This document shows, piece by piece, positions 42,557-52,619 of a stretch of 64,000 nt of DNA. The DNA comes from Paenibacillus sp. FJAT-29882. Its GTDB lineage: Bacteria > Bacillota > Bacilli > Bacillales > DSM-1321. Every line of letters starts with the position of its first letter. The stretch's first letter is position 1. The stretch is from NCBI RefSeq assembly GCF_001510645.1, contig NZ_LMVB01000002.1, forward strand, positions 1-64,000, read 5' to 3'. The position numbers were made by a program, and so were the translations under genes. Under the pieces are notes generated by a model. That model did not search any database, was not told where the DNA came from, and was given only the letters and a program-made list of their open reading frames with translations.

Positions 42557-44173
42557 ATGCCTCCATTTTTTAAATATAAAAAGCAAAAAGGACATACGGA
42601 TCAAAGCAAAGATACCCGAGATTCGGAAAATCATCATGTACCAGAGCTTATTGATCCTTCCCTGTCAGTTAATCTTGATATCATTAAACAAAAGACTGGA
42701 CACAGCTCAGATATTATCGTCCGAACGATCATTACAGGCAATACGCCTCTACATAAAGCGTCCGTTGTTTATGTTGATGGTTTAGTTGACACGCAAGCCA
42801 TCAATGATTCTTTAATTGAACCATTGCAAACGAATCATGATCTACTTGAAATGCTATATCAGCAAGATGAATTGGATAAATTCACAAAAGAATTCATTTC
42901 GCTTGGTAGTGTACATCCAGTTACGAACTGGGATGAGCTATTTTTAACCTTGATGTCAGGTGATACGATTATTCTCATCGACGGATCGAATAAGGCATGG
43001 AGTGCGAGCGCAAAAGGCGGAGAGAGGCGTTCCATACAAGAACCGAGTACACAAGTATCTGTCCGTGGTTCAAAAGAAAGTTTTACTGAGTCAATCGGCA
43101 CAAATATAGCGATGGTGCGTCGAATCATTAGTAATCCCGATTTATGGATTGAATCGATGAAAATCGGCAATGTGACTCGAACTGACGTTTCTATTATGTA
43201 TATAAACGGCATTGCCAAAACTGAAGTAGTTGATGAAGTACGTAAACGATTAAAAAGGATTAATATCGATAGCATCCTTGAATCGGGTTATATTGAACAA
43301 TTGATTGAGGATCAGACCATAACACCATTTCCGACCATTTTCACGACAGAAAGGCCAGATATCACCGCAGGAAATCTCCTTGAAGGCCGAGTAGCGATTT
43401 TTGTAAATGGCTCTCCGGATGCGCTTCTGGCCCCCGCTTTATTTATTGGTTTTTTTCAAGCTGTTGAAGATTATTATTCCCGCTACGATATCGCAACAGC
43501 CACGCGCTTTATACGAGTCTTAGCTTTCTTTATTTCCCTGATAGGACCAGCTGCTTATATTGCCATCACAACCTTTCACCAAGAAATGATTCCGACACAG
43601 CTGTTAATCATTGTTGCGGCACAGCGAGATTCAGTGCCTTTCCCTGCATTTGTCGAAGCCATCATCATGGAAATAGCATTTGAAATTTTGCGAGAAGCAG
43701 GAATCCGAATGCCAAAAGTGATTGGCTCGACGATATCAATCGTCGGAGCACTGGTTATCGGTCAAGGCGCAATACAAGCTGGCATTGTTTCGCCAGCAAC
43801 GGTTATTGTCGTAGCCATCACGGCGATTGCCAATTTTGCTACGCCTTCCTATACAGTCGCCATTTCTGCCCGTTTAATTCGATTTCTCTTTATGATAAGT
43901 GCCGCGGTGTTTGGATTTTATGGAATTATCTTAGGCTTCATTATGCTTGTGGTTCATCTGGTCAGTCTACGCTCATTTGGTGTTCCATATATGACACCGC
44001 TCGCACCATTCATTCCGAAAAACATCGGGGATACGATTATCCGAACCCCGCTATGGGCAGAGAAATTAAGACCAAGATTAATTAGTAGCACTGATAATCC
44101 GGTTCGTGAAGGGGAAAATCAGAAGCCCACACCTCCAAAAAGCCGTGGGATGAAGAAAAAAAACACTAGATAA
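42557..44173 (+). CDS. Spore germination protein, GerA-type A subunit (operon 2)
   Basis: A 538-residue paralogue of the A subunit at 34235-35812. Blocks GSKESFTESIGTNIAMVRRI, TERPDITAGNLLEGRVAIFV and RDSVPFPAFVEAIIMEIAF are shared; about five C-terminal membrane helices. The tail is rich in Pro and Lys (GENQKPTPPKSRGMKKKN). AAAGGGG precedes the ATG. First gene of a plus-strand operon. Confidence 0.93.
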   Translation: MPPFFKYKKQKGHTDQSKDTRDSENHHVPELIDPSLSVNLDIIKQKTGHSSDIIVRTIITGNTPLHKASVVYVDGLVDTQAINDSLIEPLQTNHDLLEMLYQQDELDKFTKEFISLGSVHPVTNWDELFLTLMSGDTIILIDGSNKAWSASAKGGERRSIQEPSTQVSVRGSKESFTESIGTNIAMVRRIISNPDLWIESMKIGNVTRTDVSIMYINGIAKTEVVDEVRKRLKRINIDSILESGYIEQLIEDQTITPFPTIFTTERPDITAGNLLEGRVAIFVNGSPDALLAPALFIGFFQAVEDYYSRYDIATATRFIRVLAFFISLIGPAAYIAITTFHQEMIPTQLLIIVAAQRDSVPFPAFVEAIIMEIAFEILREAGIRMPKVIGSTISIVGALVIGQGAIQAGIVSPATVIVVAITAIANFATPSYTVAISARLIRFLFMISAAVFGFYGIILGFIMLVVHLVSLRSFGVPYMTPLAPFIPKNIGDTIIRTPLWAEKLRPRLISSTDNPVREGENQKPTPPKSRGMKKKNTR

Positions 44174-44183
44174 GGGGACCACA

Positions 44184-45410
44184 ATGAAACGTAAATGGTT
44201 TTTACTTTTCTTGATCTTGACAACTACCTCATTGATCTCGGGGTGCTGGAATGCAAGGGAGTTACCGGATCTTGCACTCGTCTCAGCTCTTGGAATTGAT
44301 AAAAATGAAGCGGGAAAATATGTGGGGACCTTCCAAATTATTAATCCAAGTTACGTAACAGGTGGATTACAAGGTGGCGGAGGTGGGCAAGGTCCTCCCA
44401 CTACTGTCTATTCTTCTACTGGAGACAATATTTATGATGTAACTCGACGGCTTTCAACCAAATCCCCACGAACACTATATTATGCCCATACCAATCTATT
44501 GGTCATTAGTGAAGACTTGGCAAAGAAAGATGGGATTACCAACATTCTTGATGCCTTTGAACGTGACTTTGAATTCCGGACAACGGCGATGGTTGTGATT
44601 GCGCATCGCTCAAAAGCTGAGGACATTATAAAAACGTTGCCCCCCCTCGATAAAGTCGCTGCTGTAAATGTGATTAAAACCTTAAAAAACACGGAGAGCT
44701 TATTGGGTGAAGAGCCGACCGTCAACCTTCAAGAAGTCATTCATTACCTCGTATCCCCTGGAAAAGAACCTTTAATTAGCGGTCTTTCACTAAAAGGGGA
44801 GAAAAAAGACGCAAAAAAAGTTACAAATGCTCAAGGATCCTCCACTCCAAAAGCTAGGCTTGAAGCCGACGGTATTGCCGTCATTAAAGATGGTAAATTG
44901 GTCGATTGGATTCACGGAAAAACAGCCAGAGGAACAGGATGGGTTTTAAATCGAATCAAATCAACGATTGTGAATATTAACTGGGAAAAAGAAAAAGCAG
45001 CAATTGAATACACCGTAGTCCGTCAAAAAACAAAAGTTACGGCACATACAAAAAAAGGCCAACCCAAAATATCGATTCATATCCATGCTGAAGGAGATAT
45101 CGGAGAGGTAAGTGTGCCAGTCAATTTAAATGATCCGCATGTGCTGAGAAAAATTGAAATAGAAGTAGAAAAAACAATCAAGAAAGATGTACATGATGCG
45201 ATTCATCGTGCAAAGGAGAATAAAACGGATACTTTTGGGTTTGGCGAAGCGCTTCATCGTTCTGATCCGAAAGAATGGAATAAGCTGAAAACCGATTGGA
45301 ATGATGTAACATTTCCTAAGTTGGAAGTAGATGTGACGGTAGAGGCATTTGTACGCCGCACTGGCTTAAGAAACAAATCATACCTTTCTGAACTTAAAAA
45401 TAACCGTTAA
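44184..45410 (+). CDS. Spore germination lipoprotein, Ger(x)C family (operon 2)
   Basis: A 408-residue lipoprotein. Signal sequence MKRKWFLLFLILTTTSLISG then C, lipobox LISGC, followed by WNARELPDLALVSALGIDKN. A glycine-rich loop GGLQGGGGGQGPPT lies at about 57-70. GGGGACCACA precedes the ATG, 10 bases after the A subunit stop. C subunits form the outer scaffold of the receptor. Confidence 0.92.
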   Translation: MKRKWFLLFLILTTTSLISGCWNARELPDLALVSALGIDKNEAGKYVGTFQIINPSYVTGGLQGGGGGQGPPTTVYSSTGDNIYDVTRRLSTKSPRTLYYAHTNLLVISEDLAKKDGITNILDAFERDFEFRTTAMVVIAHRSKAEDIIKTLPPLDKVAAVNVIKTLKNTESLLGEEPTVNLQEVIHYLVSPGKEPLISGLSLKGEKKDAKKVTNAQGSSTPKARLEADGIAVIKDGKLVDWIHGKTARGTGWVLNRIKSTIVNINWEKEKAAIEYTVVRQKTKVTAHTKKGQPKISIHIHAEGDIGEVSVPVNLNDPHVLRKIEIEVEKTIKKDVHDAIHRAKENKTDTFGFGEALHRSDPKEWNKLKTDWNDVTFPKLEVDVTVEAFVRRTGLRNKSYLSELKNNR

Positions 45411-45431
45411 CGAAAAGGAGGTTAGATATCT

Positions 45432-46532
45432 GTGGAAAAGGCGAAAATTAGCGCATACCAGCTATTCGTCCTCATTGTTTTATTCGAATTGGGCAGTGCC
45501 TTGTTGATCCCTCTTGCGTTAGATGCGAAACAGGATGCCTGGCTTACCATTCTGCTCGGGATGGTAGGCGGCTTTTTCTTATTTTTAGTCAATTATCGTC
45601 TTTTTCACTATTATCCCGATATCCTTCCAACGGAATATATGCAAAAAATAGTCGGGAAATCTTTCGGAAAATTACTTGCGTTTCTCTACATCCTCTACTT
45701 TATGTATATGACAGCAAGGGTGGTGCGAGACTTTGGAGAGATGTTGGTAACATCTGCTTATCCGCAAACACCTTTGTTTATTATAAATGCCTTATTCCTC
45801 CTTGTTATCATCTATACAATCCGAAAAGGAATCGAGGTAGTAGCAAGAACTGGTGAATTGCTTTTTTTCATATTATTTTTGCTTGGTATTAGTGGTAATA
45901 TTCTTATAGTCATTTCTGGTATAGTTGATCTCAATAACTTACAACCCGTTCTTGAAGAAGGGATTATGCCAGTTTTGAAAACAACATTCACTCAAACTTT
46001 GTATATTCCATTCGGGGAAGCCGTTGTTTTTGCAATGATTTTACCGTATTTGAATCAATCTAAAAAGGGGAAACGCACCGGTGTATACGCCCTAGGATTT
46101 AGCGGCCTCGCACTAACACTAGTAGTGGCTATTAACATCAGCGTTCTCGGTGTAAACCTCACTACACGCTCGCAATTCCCCCTTCTTTCAACCATACAGG
46201 CCATTCAGTTAGATAATTTTTTGGAACGTCTTGATGTCTATTTTATGCTTACTTTGATTCTTGGAGGTTTCTTTAAAATAGGTTTGTATTTCTATGTAGC
46301 TATAACAGGAATCGCAAACTTGTTTAACTTCAAAGAACCATCAAAGCTCGCTTATCCGATGGGGATTGTTATTTTGATTTTGTCAATCACCATTGCCAGC
46401 AATTACGCAGAACATATTAGTGAAGGGACGCGGTTTATCTCGCTTCCCATATTTCTCCCTTTTCAAGTGATTATTCCTGTTTCTCTTCTTATTATTGCTT
46501 TTTTTAAACATAAGAAAAAGCGCGGGAAATAG
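45432..46532 (+). CDS. GerB-type germinant permease, copy 1 of a tandem pair (operon 2)
   Basis: A 366-residue polytopic protein of the GerAB/GerKB family, about 10 helices. MEKAKISAYQLFVLIVLFEL at the start; tail HKKKRGK. GTG start after AAAGGAGG. Near-identical in length and layout to the next gene. Tandem duplication includes the ribosome site (AAAGGAGGTTAGATATCT against AAAGGAGGTAAGATATCT). Confidence 0.92.
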   Translation: MEKAKISAYQLFVLIVLFELGSALLIPLALDAKQDAWLTILLGMVGGFFLFLVNYRLFHYYPDILPTEYMQKIVGKSFGKLLAFLYILYFMYMTARVVRDFGEMLVTSAYPQTPLFIINALFLLVIIYTIRKGIEVVARTGELLFFILFLLGISGNILIVISGIVDLNNLQPVLEEGIMPVLKTTFTQTLYIPFGEAVVFAMILPYLNQSKKGKRTGVYALGFSGLALTLVVAINISVLGVNLTTRSQFPLLSTIQAIQLDNFLERLDVYFMLTLILGGFFKIGLYFYVAITGIANLFNFKEPSKLAYPMGIVILILSITIASNYAEHISEGTRFISLPIFLPFQVIIPVSLLIIAFFKHKKKRGK

Positions 46533-46596
46533 ATGATCCTAAGGGTTATAAAGAATAATTCTTATAGTGCGTGTTTGAAAAGGAGGTAAGATATCT

Positions 46597-47697
46597 ATGG
46601 AAAAGGCGAAAATCAGTGCATACCAGCTATTCGTGCTCATTGTTTTATTCGAATTAGGCAGTGCTTTGCTAGTTCCTATTGCTATAGAGGCGAAACAAGA
46701 CGCTTGGCTTGCTATTCTGCTTGGGACGGCAGGCGGCTTTTTTTTATATTTAGTCTATTATGGGCTTTTTCACTACTATCCCGACATCCTCCCAACGGAA
46801 TATATGCAAAAAATAGTGGGGAAACCTTTCGGAAAACTACTTGCCTTTCTTTACATCCTCTACTTTATGTATTTAGCGGCAAGGATGCTGCGAGTTTTTG
46901 GTGAGTTATTGATAACATTTGCCTATCCGCGAACACCTTTGTTTATTTTAAATGCCTTATTCCTCGTTGTTATCATCTATACACTCCGAAAAGGAATCGA
47001 GGTAGTAGCAAGAACTGGTGAATTGCTTTTTGTGATATTGTTTTTGCTTACCATTAGTGGTTTTATGCTTATAGTCATCTCTGGTTTAATCGATCTCCAT
47101 AACTTACAACCCGTCCTTGAAGAAGGCATGTTGCCGGCTGTTAAAACAGTATTAACTCGAACTTTGTATTTTCCATTTGGGGAAGCGATCGTTTTCACAA
47201 TGATTTTACCGTATTTGAATCAATCAAAAAAGGCAAAACTCACTGGTGTATACGCCATAGGTTTAAGCGGCCTCACATTAACACTAATAGCGGTTCTTAA
47301 CATCAGCGTTCTTGGTATAAACCTCACTACACGCTCGCAGTTTCCCCTTCTTTCAACCATACAGACCATTCAGATAGGTGGATTCTTGGAACGTCTTGAT
47401 GTCTATTTTATGCTTTTTTTGATTCTTGGAGGTTTCTTTAAAATAAGTTTGTTTTTCTATGGGGCTGTAGCAGGTACCGCAAACTTGTTTAACTTCAAAG
47501 AACCGTCAAAGCTCGCTTATCCGATTGGGATTGCCATTTTGCTTGTGTCGATGACCATTTCCAGTAATTACGCGGAACATATTAATGAAGGGATACGGCT
47601 GATCATGCTTCCCATACATCTCCCTTTTCAAGTGATTATTCCTGTTTTGCTACTTATTATTGCTTTTTTTAAACATAGGAAAAAGCGTGGGAAATAG
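46597..47697 (+). CDS. GerB-type germinant permease, copy 2 of a tandem pair (operon 2)
   Basis: 366 residues, about 80 percent identical by eye to the preceding gene with no gaps. Differences concentrate in the transmembrane helices, for example PIAIEAKQDAWLAI against PLALDAKQDAWLTI and SGFMLIVISGLIDL against SGNILIVISGIVDL, as expected for germinant-specificity residues. Sixty-four bases separate them. ATG start. A terminator follows. Confidence 0.92.
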   Translation: MEKAKISAYQLFVLIVLFELGSALLVPIAIEAKQDAWLAILLGTAGGFFLYLVYYGLFHYYPDILPTEYMQKIVGKPFGKLLAFLYILYFMYLAARMLRVFGELLITFAYPRTPLFILNALFLVVIIYTLRKGIEVVARTGELLFVILFLLTISGFMLIVISGLIDLHNLQPVLEEGMLPAVKTVLTRTLYFPFGEAIVFTMILPYLNQSKKAKLTGVYAIGLSGLTLTLIAVLNISVLGINLTTRSQFPLLSTIQTIQIGGFLERLDVYFMLFLILGGFFKISLFFYGAVAGTANLFNFKEPSKLAYPIGIAILLVSMTISSNYAEHINEGIRLIMLPIHLPFQVIIPVLLLIIAFFKHRKKRGK

Positions 47698-47743
47698 ACT
47701 TACCGAAGAAAGTTGGTTTGGTTCACGGTAAATGAAAGAAAAA

Positions 47744-47776
47744 TACGAGGATGTATAATGAAAGATCCTCGTTTTT
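47744..47776 (+). terminator. Terminator of germination operon 2
   Basis: ACGAGGAT and ATCCTCGT around a 12-base loop, followed by TTTTATT. Confidence 0.87.
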
Positions 47777-47931
47777 ATTCTCATTTCGGATCAACAAACA
47801 CTTAGGAAATTATGTAATTATCAGGTTCCGGATCGTAAATGGGTCCATTAAATCACATTCTGAGCACGTCTGTTATATTTATAAATATATACCTATACCT
47901 TTACAAGCTTTTAGCAGATAAATCGCTATCA

Positions 47932-49970
47932 TCACACCTTTTCAATAACCATCAAACAGGTGCTATCTGGAAGAGTGACACTATTGCCATCCTCATCTTC
48001 ATAGTCAATTTTCGAATGCAAATTGCTAGGGTATCCTCCTTGTAAATAATGCTTAAATTGAATGATCTTTACTTTATTACCGAAAAGCCCGTGTACAAAA
48101 TTTTTATATTCCTCGGGTGTGAAATAACCGAACTGTTCTTGTACTTCGTGGGCGTATGAATCTTCACCCCATGTATACGTGTACAAGAACTCCATACTAT
48201 CGTTGATCTTCATTTTAACGGTGTCTTTAGCTAGCACTTGATAGTTCATTTCCCTGCCTTGAAAATCTTTTGCATACTGCTGCAAAAACTTCATTCCGTT
48301 ACCATCCTTAAATCGAATAATGCGGCTTAGGTTTTTACTTTCTGTCATAATTCCATCTCGAATTATGATCCTGCCACCAGGCTTTAAAACAGTGAAAGCA
48401 CTGTTTAACGCTTGTTTTATAACATCATGATTAAACTTCTTTCCTTCATATTCAACATAGGAGAAAAGTTCATGAAGAATCGACGAATAAATAATCGTAT
48501 CAAGCGTATTCGGCTTAAAGATATCGATTAGTTTTAAGGCATCCCCTTTATGACGTCCCATGAATAAGCTTTTTCTTTTTTCTTTTTCTTAAGAGATTCA
48601 ATGACATTTTCAGATAGATCAATCCCAATGATTTCTTTATTAACCGTTTCTTTTTCTAGCATATCTAACAGGACACCGCCGCCAGGTCCCACATCTAAAA
48701 TCGTGTCTCCCTTTATGTAATCAAGAATGATTCGTTTGTCATCTGCTGCGCTGTTCATATGTGCTAGATAGGTAGATTCGTTGTGAAATCGATCATACGC
48801 ATCTCTTCTTAAACCGAAGAAATCAAATAGAAGCACGGTTGCTCGACTATGCATCATATCTACCTTTTCAGCTTCCACACAGAATTGAATAAGCGACTCG
48901 CCCACAGCTGAAAATTCAAACGAGACAAAAGCGATTTGAAGGCTCTCGTTTATTTCTATGTTGAAATTCACGTGGGTCGTGTCTGGTCTACGATTTATCC
49001 TGAATTCGTTTAAGTACTTCTCAATGATCCGCTTGCGATATATATTATTATGTTTTGCTCCTTGATAATCATAATGGAGCTGTTGCATAAGTTTTTCAAA
49101 ATTAATATGTCTAACAGAAAACTTCTTAAGATCTTCTGAAGCCATCACCAGAATCGTCCAGAAATCTACAAATGAGAAATCATGCATGGAAGGCTCTACA
49201 TACCATAAATCTTTATCCGCTAAGAATATTTTCACTTTGTCCGAGCCCTGCCCATCAATCAGTTCCATCTTTTCTTGATAGGTCTCTTGAAAACTTGACG
49301 TTAATTTGTCTACTCTCGACTCGAATTCGTCTTGATTATCTTGCTTATGAAACATTCTATCAATTGAAGCTTCTATGTCTCCTTGGAGCTTTAGCCAAAG
49401 TTCATTAGAAACTCCCCCAATCACGCAATGGTTGAGATGCAGAAGCATTTTTTTTGCTTCCATAGTAGAGTAATAGTTTTTAAAAACCTTCACTAATCCC
49501 CGATGGGTAATCAGCCTAGATTCACCGCGAAGACATTGTCCCAACAATCCATGTGTTTTAATCAATTCATATAACAACGGCTTGTCGTAGCCCGTATAGT
49601 CATGTAAGAAAATATCGGCAGAACCTTCATTATGAACAAAGATGTTATAGCCTTTTTCTACCCATTTATTTCTTTGTTCCGCTGTTCCGCCTTTAGCAAC
49701 TTCACAATAGGACAAGACAGTGGCTAGCTGCCAATACATTTCCTCACTCAAAAACGGTCTTTTTAGTTCCTCTAGAATTTGTAAGGTTCTTTGAACATAT
49801 TTGATAACACTATGTGTAGACAACTCTTTAATAGAAGTAATATTCTCATAGTTTTGATGTATTTCTTCAGCATCGATTAAATAGTTCAACCATGGGGGAG
49901 TATCTTCATTCTTATGACCCTGAAGTAGATAATCGTTGATATATTCAATATTCTTTTTCAACATAAGCAT
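47932..49970 (-). pseudogene. Class I SAM-dependent methyltransferase gene broken by a one-base frameshift
   Basis: Two overlapping frames belong to one gene. The first (48534-49970, 478 codons) has a roughly 400-residue helical N-terminal region and ends with the SAM motif I ILDVGPGGGVLLDM and ESLKKKKKEKAYSWDVIKG. The second (47932-48561) carries on with GDALKLIDIFKPNTLDTIIY and the core strands LKPGGRIIIRDG. Adding one G to the four-G tract (48543-48546 as C on the plus strand) restores VIKGDALKL, so a single base is missing. It is either a recent pseudogene, a sequencing or assembly error, or a programmed or phase-variable site. Substrate unknown. Confidence 0.85.
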
Positions 49971-50001
49971 TGGCGCTCACCTCTGTTTTATTTTTTCTTC
50001 A

Positions 50002-50709
50002 TTACGAATGCTTCTTCCCTTCATGTAAACTAGACAGCAACAGTTTCAGCTCTTCATTTGTAAGCTCCCGAAAGGTCCCTCGCTCTAGGCCAGATAATGT
50101 AAGATTCATAATTCGGATCCGTTCAAGCTTTGTCACTTTATATCCAAGCGCCTTTGACATTCTCCGTATTTGCCGGTTGAGTCCTTGTGTCAAAATGATT
50201 TTAAACTCATAATCATTCATTCGTGTTACTTCACATGGCCTTGTCATGACGCCCAAAATTTCGACACCACTGGCCATTTTTGCGATAAAATCATTGGTAA
50301 TCGGTTGATCGACCTTGACTAAGTATTCCTTCTCATGAGCATTCTCCGAGCGCATCATCTTATTCACGATGTCGCCATCATTCGTTAAGAGAATCAATCC
50401 TTCCGACGCCTTATCCAGTCTTCCCACTGCAAAAATCCTTATCGGATAGTTGACGTATTCAATAATATTACCTGCAACATGAGGAGCAGCTGTACAAGTA
50501 ATTCCGACTGGTTTATTCAGCAGGAGATAGACAGAATCTGCTTTTTTCGGTATCATCTTGCCATCAATCAGCACCACATCCCCTGGTGCTACCGTATCTC
50601 CCGGTTCACAAACTACGCCGTTAATGGTCATTCTCTTTGCTTCAATCAATCGATCCGTTTCCCGTCTTGAACAGAAACCCGTTTCGCTTATATATTTATT
50701 AATTCTCAT
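50002..50709 (-). CDS. rluF: RluF, 23S rRNA pseudouridine synthase (RsuA/RluF type)
   Basis: A 235-residue enzyme that isomerises a specific uridine in 23S rRNA. The N-terminal S4 RNA-binding domain begins MRINKYISETGFCSRRETDR; the catalytic motif GRLDKASEGLILLTND has nucleophile Asp99; QGLNRQIRRM is the RluF-type signature. The ribosome site (GTGAGAGACTG) is moderate. Between a broken methyltransferase and the NERD remnant. Confidence 0.88.
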   Translation of the reverse strand: MRINKYISETGFCSRRETDRLIEAKRMTINGVVCEPGDTVAPGDVVLIDGKMIPKKADSVYLLLNKPVGITCTAAPHVAGNIIEYVNYPIRIFAVGRLDKASEGLILLTNDGDIVNKMMRSENAHEKEYLVKVDQPITNDFIAKMASGVEILGVMTRPCEVTRMNDYEFKIILTQGLNRQIRRMSKALGYKVTKLERIRIMNLTLSGLERGTFRELTNEELKLLLSSLHEGKKHS

Positions 50710-50780
50710 CAGTCTCTCACTTTCAAGGTTGCTAGATTCATTTTAGAGGAAATTTCCACCTAATCAAAGGAGCTTTTTTT

Positions 50781-50855
50781 GCATATATCAGCCCATTTTT
50801 CATTTTATCAGTCGTATTACACAAATATCAGCGGTTTTCACTATTATATCAGCCA
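50781..50855. repeat. Spaced TATATCAGCC-type motifs
   Basis: CATATATCAGCCC, TTTTATCAGTCG, AAATATCAGCGG and TTATATCAGCC lie 18-23 bases apart. Related to two copies at 16556-16586. Confidence 0.6.
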
Positions 50856-51232
50856 TTATCATTCTTCCCCTCAAAAAAATGATAAACCCTTCCTTTATTT
50901 GATCCTGAAAAAGGTACATTCATAGAAATCAGTAGTTTGCGTGCAATTGAATCAAAAGATACATGCAGAAAATCACGACATTCACGGTTCGTGATTGAGG
51001 AATCGATGAGGAGATAGTAATCTTGGAGTGCCTGCAAATGTGCGTCTTACTCTTTAGTTAAGCATAATGAACAATACCAACTGCCCTTTTTCCGTTCCAT
51101 CATTGAATGCAAGCATGTAGGACAGAAAACACCTGTAAGAGCGTCTGAAATCGGTATCGAGTATTTGCCCAACACATCCGTTACGAGTGGCGTATCTTTT
51201 TTCATAAAAAGTCGAGTTAATTTTACTTTCAA
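50849..51232 (-). pseudogene. NERD-domain protein, C-terminal remnant with in-frame stop
   Basis: The frame reads GVFCPTCLHSMMERKKGSWY then CSLCLTKE, a stop codon at 51047-51049, and in the same frame DAHLQALQDYYLLIDSSITN and NKGRVYHFFEG. This is the zinc-ribbon and C-terminal part of NERD nuclease-related proteins. The catalytic NERD domain upstream is deleted and replaced by unrelated DNA. Dead gene. Confidence 0.75.
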
Positions 51233-51310
51233 AAAAAATTAGCTTAAGGATTCATTTATGCACCAAATTTTTGTCGGTTCATGGATGACAAATCAAACAA
51301 GGACATATGT

Positions 51311-51351
51311 ACCGAAAAAAAATAAAAACAGAAAGTGACAATCACTTTCTG
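51311..51351 (-). terminator. Terminator of the sugar operon
   Basis: On the minus strand CAGAAAGTGA-TTG-TCACTTTCTG is followed by TTTTTATTTTTTTTC. It lies about 160 bases after the oxidoreductase stop codon. Confidence 0.87.
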
Positions 51352-51509
51352 CAAAAAAGTATGTATCCTAATCCCTTTAAATGCTTTCTCTAAAAAGTCC
51401 AACATGCAGTTCCAGCCCCAAGGTTCACATAATAAATTTCTGCAAGCTTGCAAGTCTCTAACAGAGCGTAATAATCTTTTCCTTCACACCCTTGTCCGGA
51501 CACAAGGTT

Positions 51510-52553
51510 TTAAATGACTTCCGCTCCTTGCTTTAATGAGATAATTTGTTTCGTTTCATTGGATTTTAGCGCAGCCAAAACAATTTGCAGCGATTTCATT
51601 CCTTCTTCTCCAGTAATAAGCGGTTCTTTATCGTTTATGATGCATTCAATAAAGTGATCAATCACATGCGTCGTCGTGTTCCCCCCTTCTTCATTCGTTT
51701 GAATTTTATCTAGTTTATGATGGACCGTTTCGCCAGTCCGATATTCTTCAATCAATGAATATACAGGATCGGCTTCGAGACGAAGTGCACCTTTTTCTCC
51801 ATAAATAACAGTAGAGTTATCACCGCCTGTTACATATGACCAGCTTGCTGCTAGCGTACCGATAATACCTGATGATGTTCGTAAAATATAAACCGCATTG
51901 TCATCCACTTCAGTATTTTCTTTTGCATTTGTCTCAATAAATGCTCCTACTTCGGTAAATTCACCAAGTAAATAGCGCATTAAATCTGCTTTGTGTACGC
52001 CGAGATCCCCCATGGCACCGATAAATGCCTGTTCTTTATTAAAAAACCAGCTTCCTGCACCGTCGATACTCCATGCTTCCGGACCCGGATGACCAAATGT
52101 TGTTTTAAAACTGTAAATTTTCCCGAGCTTCCCACTGTCAATGAGTTCCTTCGCTTTTTGGTGAGAAGAAACAAAGCGTTGATTATGAGCAATCATCAGC
52201 TTTTTGCCACTCATTTCTGCCGCTTCTATCATGGCTTTCGCTTCTTCCTCTGATGTAGCCATTGGCTTTTCACATAGAACATGTTTTCCAGCCGTAAACG
52301 CATCAATGGAAACCGGTGCGTGCAAATAGTTTGGCAGACAGATACTGACCGCATCAATTTCTGCTAAACGTAACAGATCCTTATAGTCTGTAAATGCCTT
52401 TGCAGCATACTTTTTGGCACTTTCTGCGGCCCGCTCTGCTTTAATATCACAAACAGCAATAATTTCCACTTGTGCATTTGCTTCATATTCAATTAAATGC
52501 CGGCGTCTCGCAATACTGCCACAGCCAATCACACCTACTTTTATTTTTTTCAT
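51510..52553 (-). CDS. Gfo/Idh/MocA family oxidoreductase
   Basis: A 347-residue NAD(P)-dependent sugar or inositol dehydrogenase. Rossmann motif VGVIGCGSIARRRH; the catalytic signature EKPMATS with the Lys and the conserved GDLGVHKADLMRYLLG with the proton-shuttle histidine. It probably oxidises the sugar taken up by the upstream transporter. GAGGAGGGAATAGT precedes the ATG. Last gene of the operon. Confidence 0.88.
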   Translation of the reverse strand: MKKIKVGVIGCGSIARRRHLIEYEANAQVEIIAVCDIKAERAAESAKKYAAKAFTDYKDLLRLAEIDAVSICLPNYLHAPVSIDAFTAGKHVLCEKPMATSEEEAKAMIEAAEMSGKKLMIAHNQRFVSSHQKAKELIDSGKLGKIYSFKTTFGHPGPEAWSIDGAGSWFFNKEQAFIGAMGDLGVHKADLMRYLLGEFTEVGAFIETNAKENTEVDDNAVYILRTSSGIIGTLAASWSYVTGGDNSTVIYGEKGALRLEADPVYSLIEEYRTGETVHHKLDKIQTNEEGGNTTTHVIDHFIECIINDKEPLITGEEGMKSLQIVLAALKSNETKQIISLKQGAEVI

Positions 52554-52619
52554 ACTATTCCCTCCTCAGATATTCAACTAATCGAACTTAGTTTATCAAT
52601 TTGCTTAGCATGAAACCTT

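Noticed and set aside
42416..42637. 73-codon minus-strand hydrophobic frame overlapping the start of the GerA-type gene
   Set aside because: Overlaps the leader and first 80 bases of a well-supported gene; no family match and no ribosome site.
46555..46585. Possible third fragment of the 210-bp repeat (TAGTGCGTGTTTGAAAAGG) between the two GerB genes
   Set aside because: Only about 15 bases resemble the repeat end and they merge with the duplicated Shine-Dalgarno region; chance similarity cannot be excluded.
51256..51453. 65-codon minus-strand frame upstream of the NERD remnant
   Set aside because: It spans the sugar-operon terminator and shows no similarity to the missing NERD domain.
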